The position numbers and the translations under genes are program-made. From the NCBI RefSeq assembly GCF_024529955.1, contig NZ_AP024854.1, positions 1,488,001 to 1,552,000 on the forward strand: DNA of 64,000 nucleotides, in the 5' to 3' direction. Shown here piece by piece: positions 19,280-26,625 of the stretch (its first letter is position 1; every line of letters starts with the position of its first letter). The notes under the pieces were generated by a model that was not told where the DNA came from, made no database searches, and saw only the letters and a list, made by a program, of their open reading frames with translations. The DNA is from Photobacterium toruni (GTDB lineage Bacteria; Pseudomonadota; Gammaproteobacteria; Enterobacterales; Vibrionaceae).

Positions 19280-20263
19280 ATGTTGCTCACTATGACTGAA
19301 AATGAATTAAGCCGAATCAAAGTTATTCAAGATGTTTGTGATAAACAAATTACTGGTGTTGAAGCTGCCCATCGGCTTAACTTGAGCTGTCGTCAAGTAT
19401 CACGATTAGTAAAACGCTTTACTCAGTTCGGTGCTGGCGGATTACTTTCACAACAACGCGGCGTGCCAAGTAATCATCGTTATGATGATAATCTTAGGCT
19501 GCGTATTTTAAATCTCATCCACGAATATTACTCAGACTTCGGACCCACGTTAGCGCGTGAAAAACTGATTGAACGCCACGACCTTAAGATCGGATTAGAA
19601 ACTTTACGCCAATGGATGATCGCTGATGGTCTTTGGGTACCACATTTCAAACGTAAGCCTCGAGTTTATCAACCACGACATCGACGCGATTGTTATGGTG
19701 AGTTAATTCAGATAGATGGCTCACATCACGATTGGTTTGAAGGTCGCAGCGACAAATGTTGTTTGTTGGTTTTCATTGATGATGCTACCGGCAAACTGAT
19801 GAACTTGCGATTTAGCGAAACAGAATCTGCGTTTGATTACATGGTAACAACGCGCGAATATATTGAACAACATGGCAAGCCTACTGCTTTTTACAGCGAT
19901 CGACATGCGGTGTTTCATGTCAGTAAACGGGATGCAAAAACAAACCGCATCACTCAGTTTGGTCGTGTATTGCATGACTTAAACATTGAATTAATTTGCG
20001 CGAATAGCTCTCAAGCCAAAGGTCGTGTTGAACGTGCCAACAAAACATTACAAGATCGCTTAGTCAAAGAAATGCGTTTACAACACATTGATAATATTGA
20101 ACAAGCTAATGTATGGCTCCCCGACTTTATTGCTGCTTTTAACCACTGTTTTGCTAAAGCTGCTCAATATCCTAAAGACATGCATCGACCATTACATGAA
20201 TCGACAGAGTCAGGTGGTCGATAACAAACGTTTGGGTGCTGTATTAAAATTTTACCAAGAAAA
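19280..20263 (+). pseudogene. Broken ISNCY-like transposase
   Basis: An HTH region (ITGVEAAHRLNLSCRQVSRL), a linker and an integrase-type core are visible: QIDGSHHDWFEG, FIDDATGKLM, FYSDRHAVF and SQAKGRVERANKTLQDR. The frame stops at 20224 (HESTESGGR). The neighbouring frame then gives VVDNKRLGAVLKF (about 20212-20252), a block that in remembered full-length relatives sits much nearer the C-terminus. So an internal deletion with a frame change has fused the two parts. Size of the loss is estimated from memory at some 80-100 codons. Start is ATG 19280 or 19292. Probably inactive. Confidence 0.75.
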
Positions 20264-20565
20264 AGTCGTGACTTCCCTACTCTATGACTCATTTTTATCG
20301 CAACGTTTTAACTTAAGTAATACACCTAAGGAATATTACATAATCAACAATATGTCTAAATTTAAATTCATAATGTATATATTTCTTTAAAATAGAATAA
20401 ACATTACCATGACATTATAGCTTTTATGCTGGTTATACTTGTTTCACAATTGCATATTTAACTGTTTTGTATAAAATACTAAGACACTTTATCTCTTTGG
20501 GTATGGTGTATTTGATGATAATTTAGCTATTGCTTGATAGTTAAAACTGATAGATAAGAATAAAA
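20264..20565. other. AT-rich region between IS remnant and the ToxR-like gene
   Basis: About 300 bp, very AT-rich, with no recognisable IS end, hairpin or operator. The promoter of the ToxR-like gene should be here. Confidence 0.4.
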
Positions 20566-21366
20566 ATGACAGATGAAATAAACGGCGGTTGTAAACGCCT
20601 AGGCCGTTTCGATGTTGATTTTACAAATAGAACCATAACTCGAATTAGTGATGGCGCTTTTATTAAAACTTCTCGATCAGAAATATTAATTTTTACGCTT
20701 CTCGCTGAATCGGCTAATAATACAATATATAGAGAAGTATTATTAGTTGAATGTTGGCAAGGGAAAATTGTAACAAACAATTCGTTAACAGTTGCTATCA
20801 AAAATTTACGTACTGCTTTTGCTCAAATTGGAGAGCATAAAATAATAACGACAGAACCTAAATTAGGTTATTGCATTCGACAGTTAGTACTGATTGATGA
20901 CGGTTCTCATCCACCTAAAAATGATATTTTAACGAAAGAAAATAAAAAGGCACAAATACAAATATTACAGGAAGAACAACCTGCGATATCTATTGAGAAA
21001 AAAGAGGATTTAATTAATAAAGAATTAAAAAATGTGACAATTAAAAGAATATCATTATCAAATATTAAATTTTTTGATGTTATTATTATAATTACATTTT
21101 TCTTCTTAACATTAATTGCTTGTTATCGCTTTTTATTTTTTATTGATACGACCTCTGTTGAAGGACTTCCTGTTATTTATAACGGTATAGATTTACCTAA
21201 ACCAGTACAAAATGCAATATTACAAAATGATGATAGTAATATTAGTCAATGGTATGCATTTCCTATAAGTAAGGGATGTAATTACTATCAATTATTTAGT
21301 GTGAATAATGGGCATTTTGTTGATTACTCCTCTTCTGTTAAACAGGAAATATGTAGTGATAAATAA
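20566..21366 (+). CDS. ToxR-like transmembrane winged-helix regulator
   Basis: A 266-residue membrane-bound transcription factor. An N-terminal OmpR/ToxR-type winged helix (about 10-108) shows TSRSEILIFTLLAE, VTNNSLTVAIKNLR and the closing wing EPKLGYCI. A polar linker (110-165), one membrane helix (about 169-192) and a periplasmic domain of about 75 residues follow. The periplasmic part has two cysteines (C238, C263) that could form a disulfide, as in ToxR. The gene overlaps the next one by 11 bp. That layout matches ToxR-ToxS, TcpP-TcpH and VtrA-VtrC. Which family branch it belongs to cannot be decided by eye. Confidence 0.85.
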   Translation: MTDEINGGCKRLGRFDVDFTNRTITRISDGAFIKTSRSEILIFTLLAESANNTIYREVLLVECWQGKIVTNNSLTVAIKNLRTAFAQIGEHKIITTEPKLGYCIRQLVLIDDGSHPPKNDILTKENKKAQIQILQEEQPAISIEKKEDLINKELKNVTIKRISLSNIKFFDVIIIITFFFLTLIACYRFLFFIDTTSVEGLPVIYNGIDLPKPVQNAILQNDDSNISQWYAFPISKGCNYYQLFSVNNGHFVDYSSSVKQEICSDK

Positions 21367-21778
21367 GGCGCTTATTGGCATATTTAGTGCTATCGTTTTT
21401 TTAATTATGCAGGCCATAATTAGTTCTGTTAATACCAAAGCTACATATGAGTTCTCAACAAAAAATAATAATGTTATACAAAATAGATTACAGTTAACAT
21501 TAAATGATGGCTATATATCAATGTTAGTTTCAAGAAAATGTAGTAATAATCGTAATTACCCTAGCCATCTAAATGGTGTATTTTTGCGTTTTCAAAATCA
21601 TTATTACGTATTTGGAATTGAGCACATCGATGAGAATAACTCTCAGTTGACATTTAATGATTTTTTTATTGATTCATTACGATCAGGAGAGGCTATTTAT
21701 ATATCACATTCCCCCTCCTTTTCTTGTCTAAAGAATGATTTCTCTGAAATATTATTAGGCAAAAGAACAGTTAATTAA
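21356..21778 (+). CDS. ToxS/TcpH/VtrC-like membrane partner protein
   Basis: A 140-residue protein with one N-terminal helix (IGIFSAIVFLIMQAIISS) and a periplasmic domain with alternating beta-type segments and two cysteines (SRKCSN, SFSCLKN). I chose GTG 21356, which has AGGAA about 7 nt upstream and overlaps the ToxR-like stop; an ATG at 21308 would overlap far more and adds a non-conserved lead. Topology, size and overlap point to a periplasmic partner that stabilises or gates the ToxR-like protein. There is no sequence motif specific enough to name it ToxS or VtrC. Confidence 0.7.
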   Translation: MINKALIGIFSAIVFLIMQAIISSVNTKATYEFSTKNNNVIQNRLQLTLNDGYISMLVSRKCSNNRNYPSHLNGVFLRFQNHYYVFGIEHIDENNSQLTFNDFFIDSLRSGEAIYISHSPSFSCLKNDFSEILLGKRTVN

Positions 21779-21880
21779 AAGTGGAAGTTACCAGTGAAAT
21801 TCTATTATAGTAATAATAAAGTTATAGTGCATTAGGCTGGTATTTACAACACTCTTTATCTTATATAAAAAGGAATCTAC

Positions 21881-22126
21881 ATGGCTATTACGATAAGAGA
21901 TATTGAACAACATTATTACATGATCGAAGAATTAAAATCACTAACAAAAACGAATGTTACAACTAAAGCGTTAATTAATGGTGGTTATTTGGCTGTTGAA
22001 ATAGGCAAAAAATTAGAACAAGAAACTATTTTAAGAATAAAAGCTGAAGAAGAATTATCTGAATTAAAAGAAAAAGTACTTTCCTTTATTCAAAGTAAAG
22101 AAGCATTATTAAAATCAGTAAATTAA
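21881..22126 (+). CDS. Small coiled-coil protein, unknown function
   Basis: An 81-residue, charged protein. Residues about 45-75 (IGKKLEQETILRIKAEEELS, then ELKEKVLSFI) form a strong heptad-type coiled coil. No membrane segment or signal peptide. AAGGAATCTAC before ATG 21881 is a good ribosome site. A stem-loop follows at 22134. I do not recognise the family. Confidence 0.7.
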   Translation: MAITIRDIEQHYYMIEELKSLTKTNVTTKALINGGYLAVEIGKKLEQETILRIKAEEELSELKEKVLSFIQSKEALLKSVN

Positions 22127-22133
22127 TCAGTCT

Positions 22134-22162
22134 TTAGCCCAAGAATAAATACCTTGGGCTAA
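22134..22162. terminator. Hairpin between convergent genes
   Basis: Perfect 10-bp stem TTAGCCCAAG / CTTGGGCTAA with a 9-nt loop. The T-runs are poor, but the convergent position fits a terminator. Confidence 0.7.
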
Positions 22163-22564
22163 CTATTCATTATTAAATATAACTAATTCATCAAATCCAG
22201 TTTGATGATCATATTCACACTCAAATCTTAAATTATTATATTCAAGCATACATAGTTCTACTGTATAAGATACTATACACCCAGGAACTAAATGACCACC
22301 ATATACACGCCCTTCACTATCAGCTACCGAAATATGTATATGAACATGCTTCGGTGTTAACGTTCCCGATAGCGATATAATTTCTAATGGTCCAGCCAGA
22401 TATAATATTTTTTGCTCATTCGCCAACCTAATTTTAGCTTCAGATAAACAACCAACTCCTGTTAATAATGAACCAGACTGAATATTATTTAATTTAATGA
22501 ATGCCAATAGTGAAAGACGTAAATCCTCCCCTTTTAATAACCGTTTAGCATAGGGTGTTATCAT
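22163..22564 (-). CDS. PPC/DUF296 domain protein
   Basis: A 133-residue protein of the PPC (DUF296) fold, a small trimeric domain found alone in bacteria and fused to AT-hooks in plants. Diagnostic parts are LLTGVGCLSEAKIRLA, LEIISLSGTL and HVHIHISVADSEGRVYGGHL with the HxH pair that may bind a metal, followed by GCIVSYTVEL. ATG 22564 has AAGG 6 nt upstream and is preferred to the upstream frame start. The biological role of stand-alone versions is unknown. Confidence 0.85.
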   Translation of the reverse strand: MITPYAKRLLKGEDLRLSLLAFIKLNNIQSGSLLTGVGCLSEAKIRLANEQKILYLAGPLEIISLSGTLTPKHVHIHISVADSEGRVYGGHLVPGCIVSYTVELCMLEYNNLRFECEYDHQTGFDELVIFNNE

Positions 22565-22630
22565 TTTTAACCTTATTGTTATAAAAAGCGCGATCACTAT
22601 TGATTGCGCTTTTTATTTAAAATTAACGTG

Positions 22631-22936
22631 TTATGCTCTTTTCCCACGTTTAGATGTAGGTAGTGTATGAGGAAAAACATTTTTTATACGTTGTTTTACT
22701 TTTGGTGGGATTGTATTTGAAAAATCTAATTTAGTTGCAAATCGGGTTTTATATACTTTTATACGCCCAGAGAATGGTGTTTTATGGGCAATATCTCGAC
22801 AAGCAGTGTGAAATCCTGAGGGGATTTTCCCTTTAGTCTTACTAATCTCACCATCTTTAAACTCTAATACCATTATAGGGCGATCTTTAAACACAAGAAA
22901 AACAACTACAATAGCTAATAAAAGAACATATTCCAT
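22631..22936 (-). CDS. DUF3634 family membrane-anchored protein
   Basis: A 101-residue protein with an N-terminal helix (about 2-18, LLLAIVVVFLVF) followed directly by DRPIMVLEFKDGEISKTKGK, GFHTACRDIAHKTPFSGRIK and IPPKVKQRIKNVFPH, the pattern I recall for DUF3634 proteins of Vibrionaceae and Shewanellaceae. A basic tail ends the protein. The Shine-Dalgarno AGGAGGTG is nearly perfect, suggesting high translation. Function unknown. Confidence 0.8.
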   Translation of the reverse strand: MEYVLLLAIVVVFLVFKDRPIMVLEFKDGEISKTKGKIPSGFHTACRDIAHKTPFSGRIKVYKTRFATKLDFSNTIPPKVKQRIKNVFPHTLPTSKRGKRA

Positions 22937-23065
22937 TACACACCTCCTAATAATTAAGTTTGCAAGATGAACATCAACAACTTAATCAAAAAGTATATTA
23001 TTCAAAAGAATCTAAATTAAATTGTTAATTAAGATCATTCTTTACATTTAAAGCTTTTCACTCAT

Positions 23066-23458
23066 TTATTCTGTATGCGAACTCTCGCTAATCAAATATT
23101 CAATAGTATCTGATAACGTCGACCCTAATTCTTGAGATTTTTCAGCTAATTTTTCCCAAACACGATAATCTAAATCAATCGATTTCTTTTTTGTGTATGT
23201 TTGTTCTGAATTAAAATGTCGCTTACGTTTAGCGCGAATGGCCTGCTTTAACTTATTCTCTAATCCATTCGCCATATTGTTATTAATCCACTCAATGACT
23301 TTGGTTGGTTCATGTTCAATATCAAGTAGTATTTTTATTGCAACATCAGCTTCACTTTGATCAACAAATCGTGTTATCGCCTCTCCTTCTTTCCATTTCT
23401 TCACCAAATAAGTCCATTTCCAACCCGCTTCAAGGTTCTCAAGTTGCTGATATTTCAT
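23066..23458 (-). CDS. matP: Macrodomain Ter protein MatP (C-terminally short)
   Basis: Binds matS sites and organises the chromosome terminus region. 130 residues. The N-terminal four-helix region starts MKYQQLENLEAGWKW; KQAIRAKRKRHFN and KKSIDLDYRVWEKL (ribbon-helix-helix) are almost as in E. coli. The protein ends at IEYLISESSHTE, about 20 residues before the E. coli end, so the C-terminal coiled-coil tail used for tetramer bridging and ZapB contact is missing. No other frame downstream restores it. Start ATG 23458 is by homology. A matS-like site lies 35 bp upstream. Confidence 0.93.
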   Translation of the reverse strand: MKYQQLENLEAGWKWTYLVKKWKEGEAITRFVDQSEADVAIKILLDIEHEPTKVIEWINNNMANGLENKLKQAIRAKRKRHFNSEQTYTKKKSIDLDYRVWEKLAEKSQELGSTLSDTIEYLISESSHTE

Positions 23459-23492
23459 AGGATTAAAAATTCTCAAACTATTTATACTGACC

Positions 23493-23505
23493 GTTACAGT
23501 GTAAC
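23493..23505. other. matS-like palindrome in the matP upstream region
   Basis: GTTACAGTGTAAC keeps the matS frame GTNACRNYGTNAC with a symmetric T/A change at positions 3 and 11. It lies 35 bp before the matP ATG, suggesting possible autoregulation. Confidence 0.55.
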
Positions 23506-23653
23506 TCTTGAGTGGTAAAATGACAATTAATTCTCTGAATATTAAATAACCTTAATAGTGAAATTTAAATATAGACGATAAGTGTCTATTATGAGTCCTT
23601 TGATTGCTTTATACTGCACATCTTTTCACAGTAACAATAGAAATCATAAATTT

Positions 23654-25369
23654 ATGCATGAAGAATCTTGGCGTAACATGTTTCCAGATTACAGCCCGTA
23701 TCAGCACGTATTAGATCAATATGATGATCTAGAACCTACTCTGGTCGGCATCCTTCAATCTCGCTTATCCGATGCTATACGCCGCTTCACCGCGATGAAT
23801 TTACAGCCACGCATTCTACGCATTACGGCTTCCGATAACACGTTATATCGTGATTACATTATTGAATTGCTAAAAAAAAGTATTAATAAATCAAATGACA
23901 ATAATGAAAAATCCGTAGAACAACCAATTATCATTGCAGGTGACAACGTCACTCATGAGAAGTTATTTGGCGCAGTTTATCCGGCTAAAAACGGTGAAAC
24001 ACAACCCCAACTAAAATACGGCTTACTCCATCAAGCCCATAATGGCTACCTTGTCTTATCTATTACTGCAATTTTAAGTGACCCAAGCCTCTGGCCACAA
24101 TTAAAAAATGTTTTAATGAATGGTCAGCTAGAATGGCAACCAATTACAAACAAAAGTCTTTATGAAATACCCTCAGCAGAGACAGTTAATGTTAAGCTTA
24201 TTATTATAGGTGAACGTTATCTCATGGCTGAACTTGATACTGCTGAGCCTGATTTAGGTGATGGTATGGCTATGTATGGTGAATTTGAGCAAGATCTACT
24301 GCTTAATGAAGCCGCAATGACAGATTACATTCGTTATGTAAAAGGTATTAGTCATTATTATGGCCTACCTATGCTGGCTAATTCAGAAGCTATTCACACC
24401 CTTTTACTTACAGGAGCTCGTCACGCAGAAGATCAAACTCGGTTGCCATTATGCCCATTGTGGCATTTAAATTTACTCTCAGAAGCATCGGTCGAATCTG
24501 AAGGTAATCCAATCACTGCTGAACATCTTAAAGCGTCATTAAGAGCAAAAGAATACCGTGAATCATATTTACCTGAGCGTGCTATTGCAGATATCCATCA
24601 CGGCCAAGTATTAATTGCCACTGAAGGCGAAGAAGTCGGCCAAGTTAATGGTTTGACTGTTGTAGAAATGCCTGGACATCCTATGGCTTATGGCGAGCCG
24701 GCACGTATTTCATGTGTGGTTCACTTTGGTGATGGTGATATTACAGACGTTGAACGAAAAGTTGAACTTGGCGGTAACATTCACGCCAAAGGCATGATGA
24801 TTATGCAGGCATTCGTTGCTACAGCACTCGATTTAGATCAAGCACTTCCCTACTCAGCATCTATTGTCTTTGAGCAATCCTATTCAGAAGTAGATGGTGA
24901 TAGCGCTTCTTTAGCTGAGCTTTGTGCTTTAATGTCGGCTTTATCATCACAGCCTATTAATCAAGAAATTGCCGTGACAGGTGCAGTCGATCAATTTGGT
25001 CGTGTACAAGCTGTTGGCGGCATTAATCAAAAGATTGAAGGTTTCTATAAGGTTTGTGTTCATCGCGGTCTTACTGGTAATCAGGGCGTTATTTTACCGC
25101 ATACTAATCTTTCTAGTCTTTGTTTAAATGATGAAGTCATTGAAGCGATCAAAGCAAAACAGTTCCACATTTGGGCTGTAAATGATGTTGATGAAGCTAT
25201 TCCACTACTTACAGGCAAAGTCTTCCGTAGTGAAAATGAAGATGATGAAACAATCCTCTCTTTAATTGAAGAACGCATTGATTACTTCCATCATGGCGAC
25301 CTTTCAAATGAAATTGGTATTGTAAATCGACTTAGATTGATGATTTCCAACTGGTTGGGCCAGAACTGA
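23654..25369 (+). CDS. ycbZ: Lon-like ATP-dependent protease (YcbZ/LonH family)
   Basis: Lon-family protease (S16) between matP and fabA, as in E. coli. An N-terminal region with a degenerate ATPase-like part precedes the C-terminal proteolytic domain, with GFPGHP-type VVEMPGHPMAYGEP, GNIHAKGMMIMQAF, the catalytic serine in EVDGDSASLAELCAL and the lysine in GGINQKIEG. The frame is open from GTG 23582, but homology starts at WRNMFPD, so ATG 23654 (571 aa) is likelier; a TATACT box at 23611 would then be a promoter element. E. coli has 586 residues. Substrates are unknown. Confidence 0.88.
   Translation: MHEESWRNMFPDYSPYQHVLDQYDDLEPTLVGILQSRLSDAIRRFTAMNLQPRILRITASDNTLYRDYIIELLKKSINKSNDNNEKSVEQPIIIAGDNVTHEKLFGAVYPAKNGETQPQLKYGLLHQAHNGYLVLSITAILSDPSLWPQLKNVLMNGQLEWQPITNKSLYEIPSAETVNVKLIIIGERYLMAELDTAEPDLGDGMAMYGEFEQDLLLNEAAMTDYIRYVKGISHYYGLPMLANSEAIHTLLLTGARHAEDQTRLPLCPLWHLNLLSEASVESEGNPITAEHLKASLRAKEYRESYLPERAIADIHHGQVLIATEGEEVGQVNGLTVVEMPGHPMAYGEPARISCVVHFGDGDITDVERKVELGGNIHAKGMMIMQAFVATALDLDQALPYSASIVFEQSYSEVDGDSASLAELCALMSALSSQPINQEIAVTGAVDQFGRVQAVGGINQKIEGFYKVCVHRGLTGNQGVILPHTNLSSLCLNDEVIEAIKAKQFHIWAVNDVDEAIPLLTGKVFRSENEDDETILSLIEERIDYFHHGDLSNEIGIVNRLRLMISNWLGQN
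23940..23952. other. matS site (exact consensus match), inside ycbZ
   Basis: GTGACAACGTCAC fits GTGACRNYGTCAC completely and lies under 0.5 kb from matP. Confidence 0.8.
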
Positions 25370-25380
25370 TCCGAGTTGTT
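25364..25380. promoter_or_regulatory. FadR operator of fabA
   Basis: AACTGATCCGAGTTGTT resembles the FadR consensus (AACTGGTCCGACCAGTT-like) and the E. coli fabA site in the same position just before the FabR box. It overlaps the ycbZ stop codon. FadR activates fabA in E. coli. Confidence 0.65.
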
Positions 25381-25381
25381 T

Positions 25382-25399
25382 AGCGTACACGTGTAAGCT
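25382..25399. promoter_or_regulatory. FabR operator of fabA
   Basis: AGCGTACACGTGTAAGCT is nearly identical to the E. coli fabA FabR site and forms a palindrome around ACACGTGT. FabR represses fabA in response to unsaturated acyl chains. Confidence 0.8.
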
Positions 25400-25437
25400 A
25401 AATTGCTTGCATACTTTTGAAGGAGTAAATGATTCTA

Positions 25438-25953
25438 ATGACACGCCAGAATTCTTATACACACGAAGAACTAGTTGCATGTGGTAAAAGCGAGCTATAC
25501 GGTCCTGAATTTCCATCACTACCAGTAGATAATATGCTGATGATTGACCGTGTTGTGAATATCTCTGCTGAAGGTGGAGACCACGGCAAAGGGTTTATCC
25601 ATGCGGAATTAGATATCAATCCTGAACTATGGTTCTTTAACTGTCACTTCATTGGTGATCCAGTAATGCCAGGTTGTCTTGGCCTTGATGCGATGTGGCA
25701 ACTTGTCGGCTTCTTCCTTGGTTGGTCTGGCGGTGAAGGCAAAGGTCGTGCACTGGGTGTGGGTGAAGTTAAATTCACAGGTCAGGTATTACCAACCGCA
25801 AAAAAAGTAACCTATGATATTCAGCTTAAGCGTGTTATTAACCGTAAGCTAATTATGGGTGTTGCTGATGGTCGCGTACTTGTCGATGGTAAAGAAATCT
25901 ATGTTGCTAAAGATCTTAAAGTAGGTCTATTCAAAGATACCGACAACTTCTAA
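25438..25953 (+). CDS. fabA: 3-hydroxydecanoyl-ACP dehydratase/isomerase FabA
   Basis: Introduces the double bond of unsaturated fatty acids by dehydrating 3-hydroxydecanoyl-ACP and isomerising trans-2- to cis-3-decenoyl-ACP. 171 residues. The active-site histidine H70 and aspartate D84 lie in [17 protein letters not shown], followed by the family blocks [15 protein letters not shown] and [15 protein letters not shown] 25438 fits the family length; ATG 25429 lies too close to the AGGAG ribosome site. It is preceded by FadR and FabR operators and closed by a strong terminator. Confidence 0.97.
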   Translation: MTRQNSYTHEELVACGKSELYGPEFPSLPVDNMLMIDRVVNISAEGGDHGKGFIHAELDINPELWFFNCHFIGDPVMPGCLGLDAMWQLVGFFLGWSGGEGKGRALGVGEVKFTGQVLPTAKKVTYDIQLKRVINRKLIMGVADGRVLVDGKEIYVAKDLKVGLFKDTDNF

Positions 25954-25974
25954 CTCCATTAAAGCTAATACATT

Positions 25975-26007
25975 AAAGCTCTGAAGTTTTTCTTCAGAGC
26001 TTTTTTT
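25975..26007 (+). terminator. Rho-independent terminator of fabA
   Basis: AAAGCTCTGAAG / CTTCAGAGCTTT stem with T5 loop and T-run. Confidence 0.92.
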
Positions 26008-26223
26008 ATCGCAAATTTTTATCAATAATACTCTTAACACTATATTTTTTAGTCCACCAGCAACTGTCTGAAATAACATCACTAAATATAGTATAAATTT
26101 AACCTCTTGTTGTTTTGCTATCTTATTTAATTATCAATAACAATATCTCAAAAATAGATTGCTTACTCTTCAGTAGTAATAAACCGTAAACTACAAAAAT
26201 GATAGCAATTGATATTGTTGGCA

Positions 26224-26249
26224 ATAAAAAGCCCCTTCTCCTAAGGGGC
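26224..26249 (-). terminator. Rho-independent terminator of rmf
   Basis: On the minus strand GCCCCTT / AAGGGGC stem followed by TTTTTATT. Confidence 0.85.
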
Positions 26250-26280
26250 ATCAGAAAGGTTAACCATGAGGGAGGTTATC

Positions 26281-26454
26281 TTATTTATAGAGACCCTGTT
26301 GCATTTCCTCTCTTGCGTCTCGCCAACCGCCTAACCAATTCGTACGGGCATCTGTACCATTATATGGACAATCTTCTGTAGAACGGCCATTCAAACCGGC
26401 TTGATAACCTCGAGCTTGTGCGCGTTCTAAACGATCCCGCTTTTGTCTCTTCAT
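26281..26454 (-). CDS. rmf: Ribosome modulation factor
   Basis: Small basic protein that joins 70S ribosomes into inactive 100S dimers in stationary phase. 57 residues. MKRQKRDRLERAQARGYQAG, then NGRS, CPY and WLGGWRDAREE, match E. coli Rmf closely. ATG 26454 has AGGA upstream; the longer frame to 26505 is an artefact. The rmf-fabA neighbourhood is conserved. Its own terminator closes it. Confidence 0.96.
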   Translation of the reverse strand: MKRQKRDRLERAQARGYQAGLNGRSTEDCPYNGTDARTNWLGGWRDAREEMQQGLYK

Positions 26455-26561
26455 AGTTCGATCCTCATTCCTTATCTGTTGGTACTTTTCATCACAATAA
26501 AGCAATGACGGAGTGTGATAACTCCTCTATTAAAAATGGGTCAAATTTAGAGATTGATCAA

Positions 26562-26598
26562 GCCTAAAAACAAAACGGGCTCACAATTTGTGAGCCCG
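26562..26598 (-). terminator. Rho-independent terminator of the rlmL-uup-DUF3466 operon
   Basis: CGGGCTCACAA / TTGTGAGCCCG perfect 11-bp stem, followed on the minus strand by TTTTGTTTTT. Confidence 0.92.
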
Positions 26599-26625
26599 CT
26601 ACAATTAAATAATTTAATTAATAAA

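Larger units (their letters stand above)
19182..20263 (+). mobile_element. Remnant insertion sequence (ISNCY-like), right end missing
   Basis: The left boundary is placed at TGTAAGTCC near 19182, followed by TTAGAAATGTC at 19194-19204 and again at 19218-19228, a plausible transposase-binding end. The transposase is internally deleted and homology fades after about 20263. No inverted copy of the left end is found between 20224 and 20566. The element lies between the kinase operon and the ToxR-like gene. Boundaries are estimates. Confidence 0.65.

Noticed and set aside
26199..26381. Plus-strand frame antisense to rmf
   Set aside because: It overlaps the rmf gene and its terminator; rmf explains the conservation.
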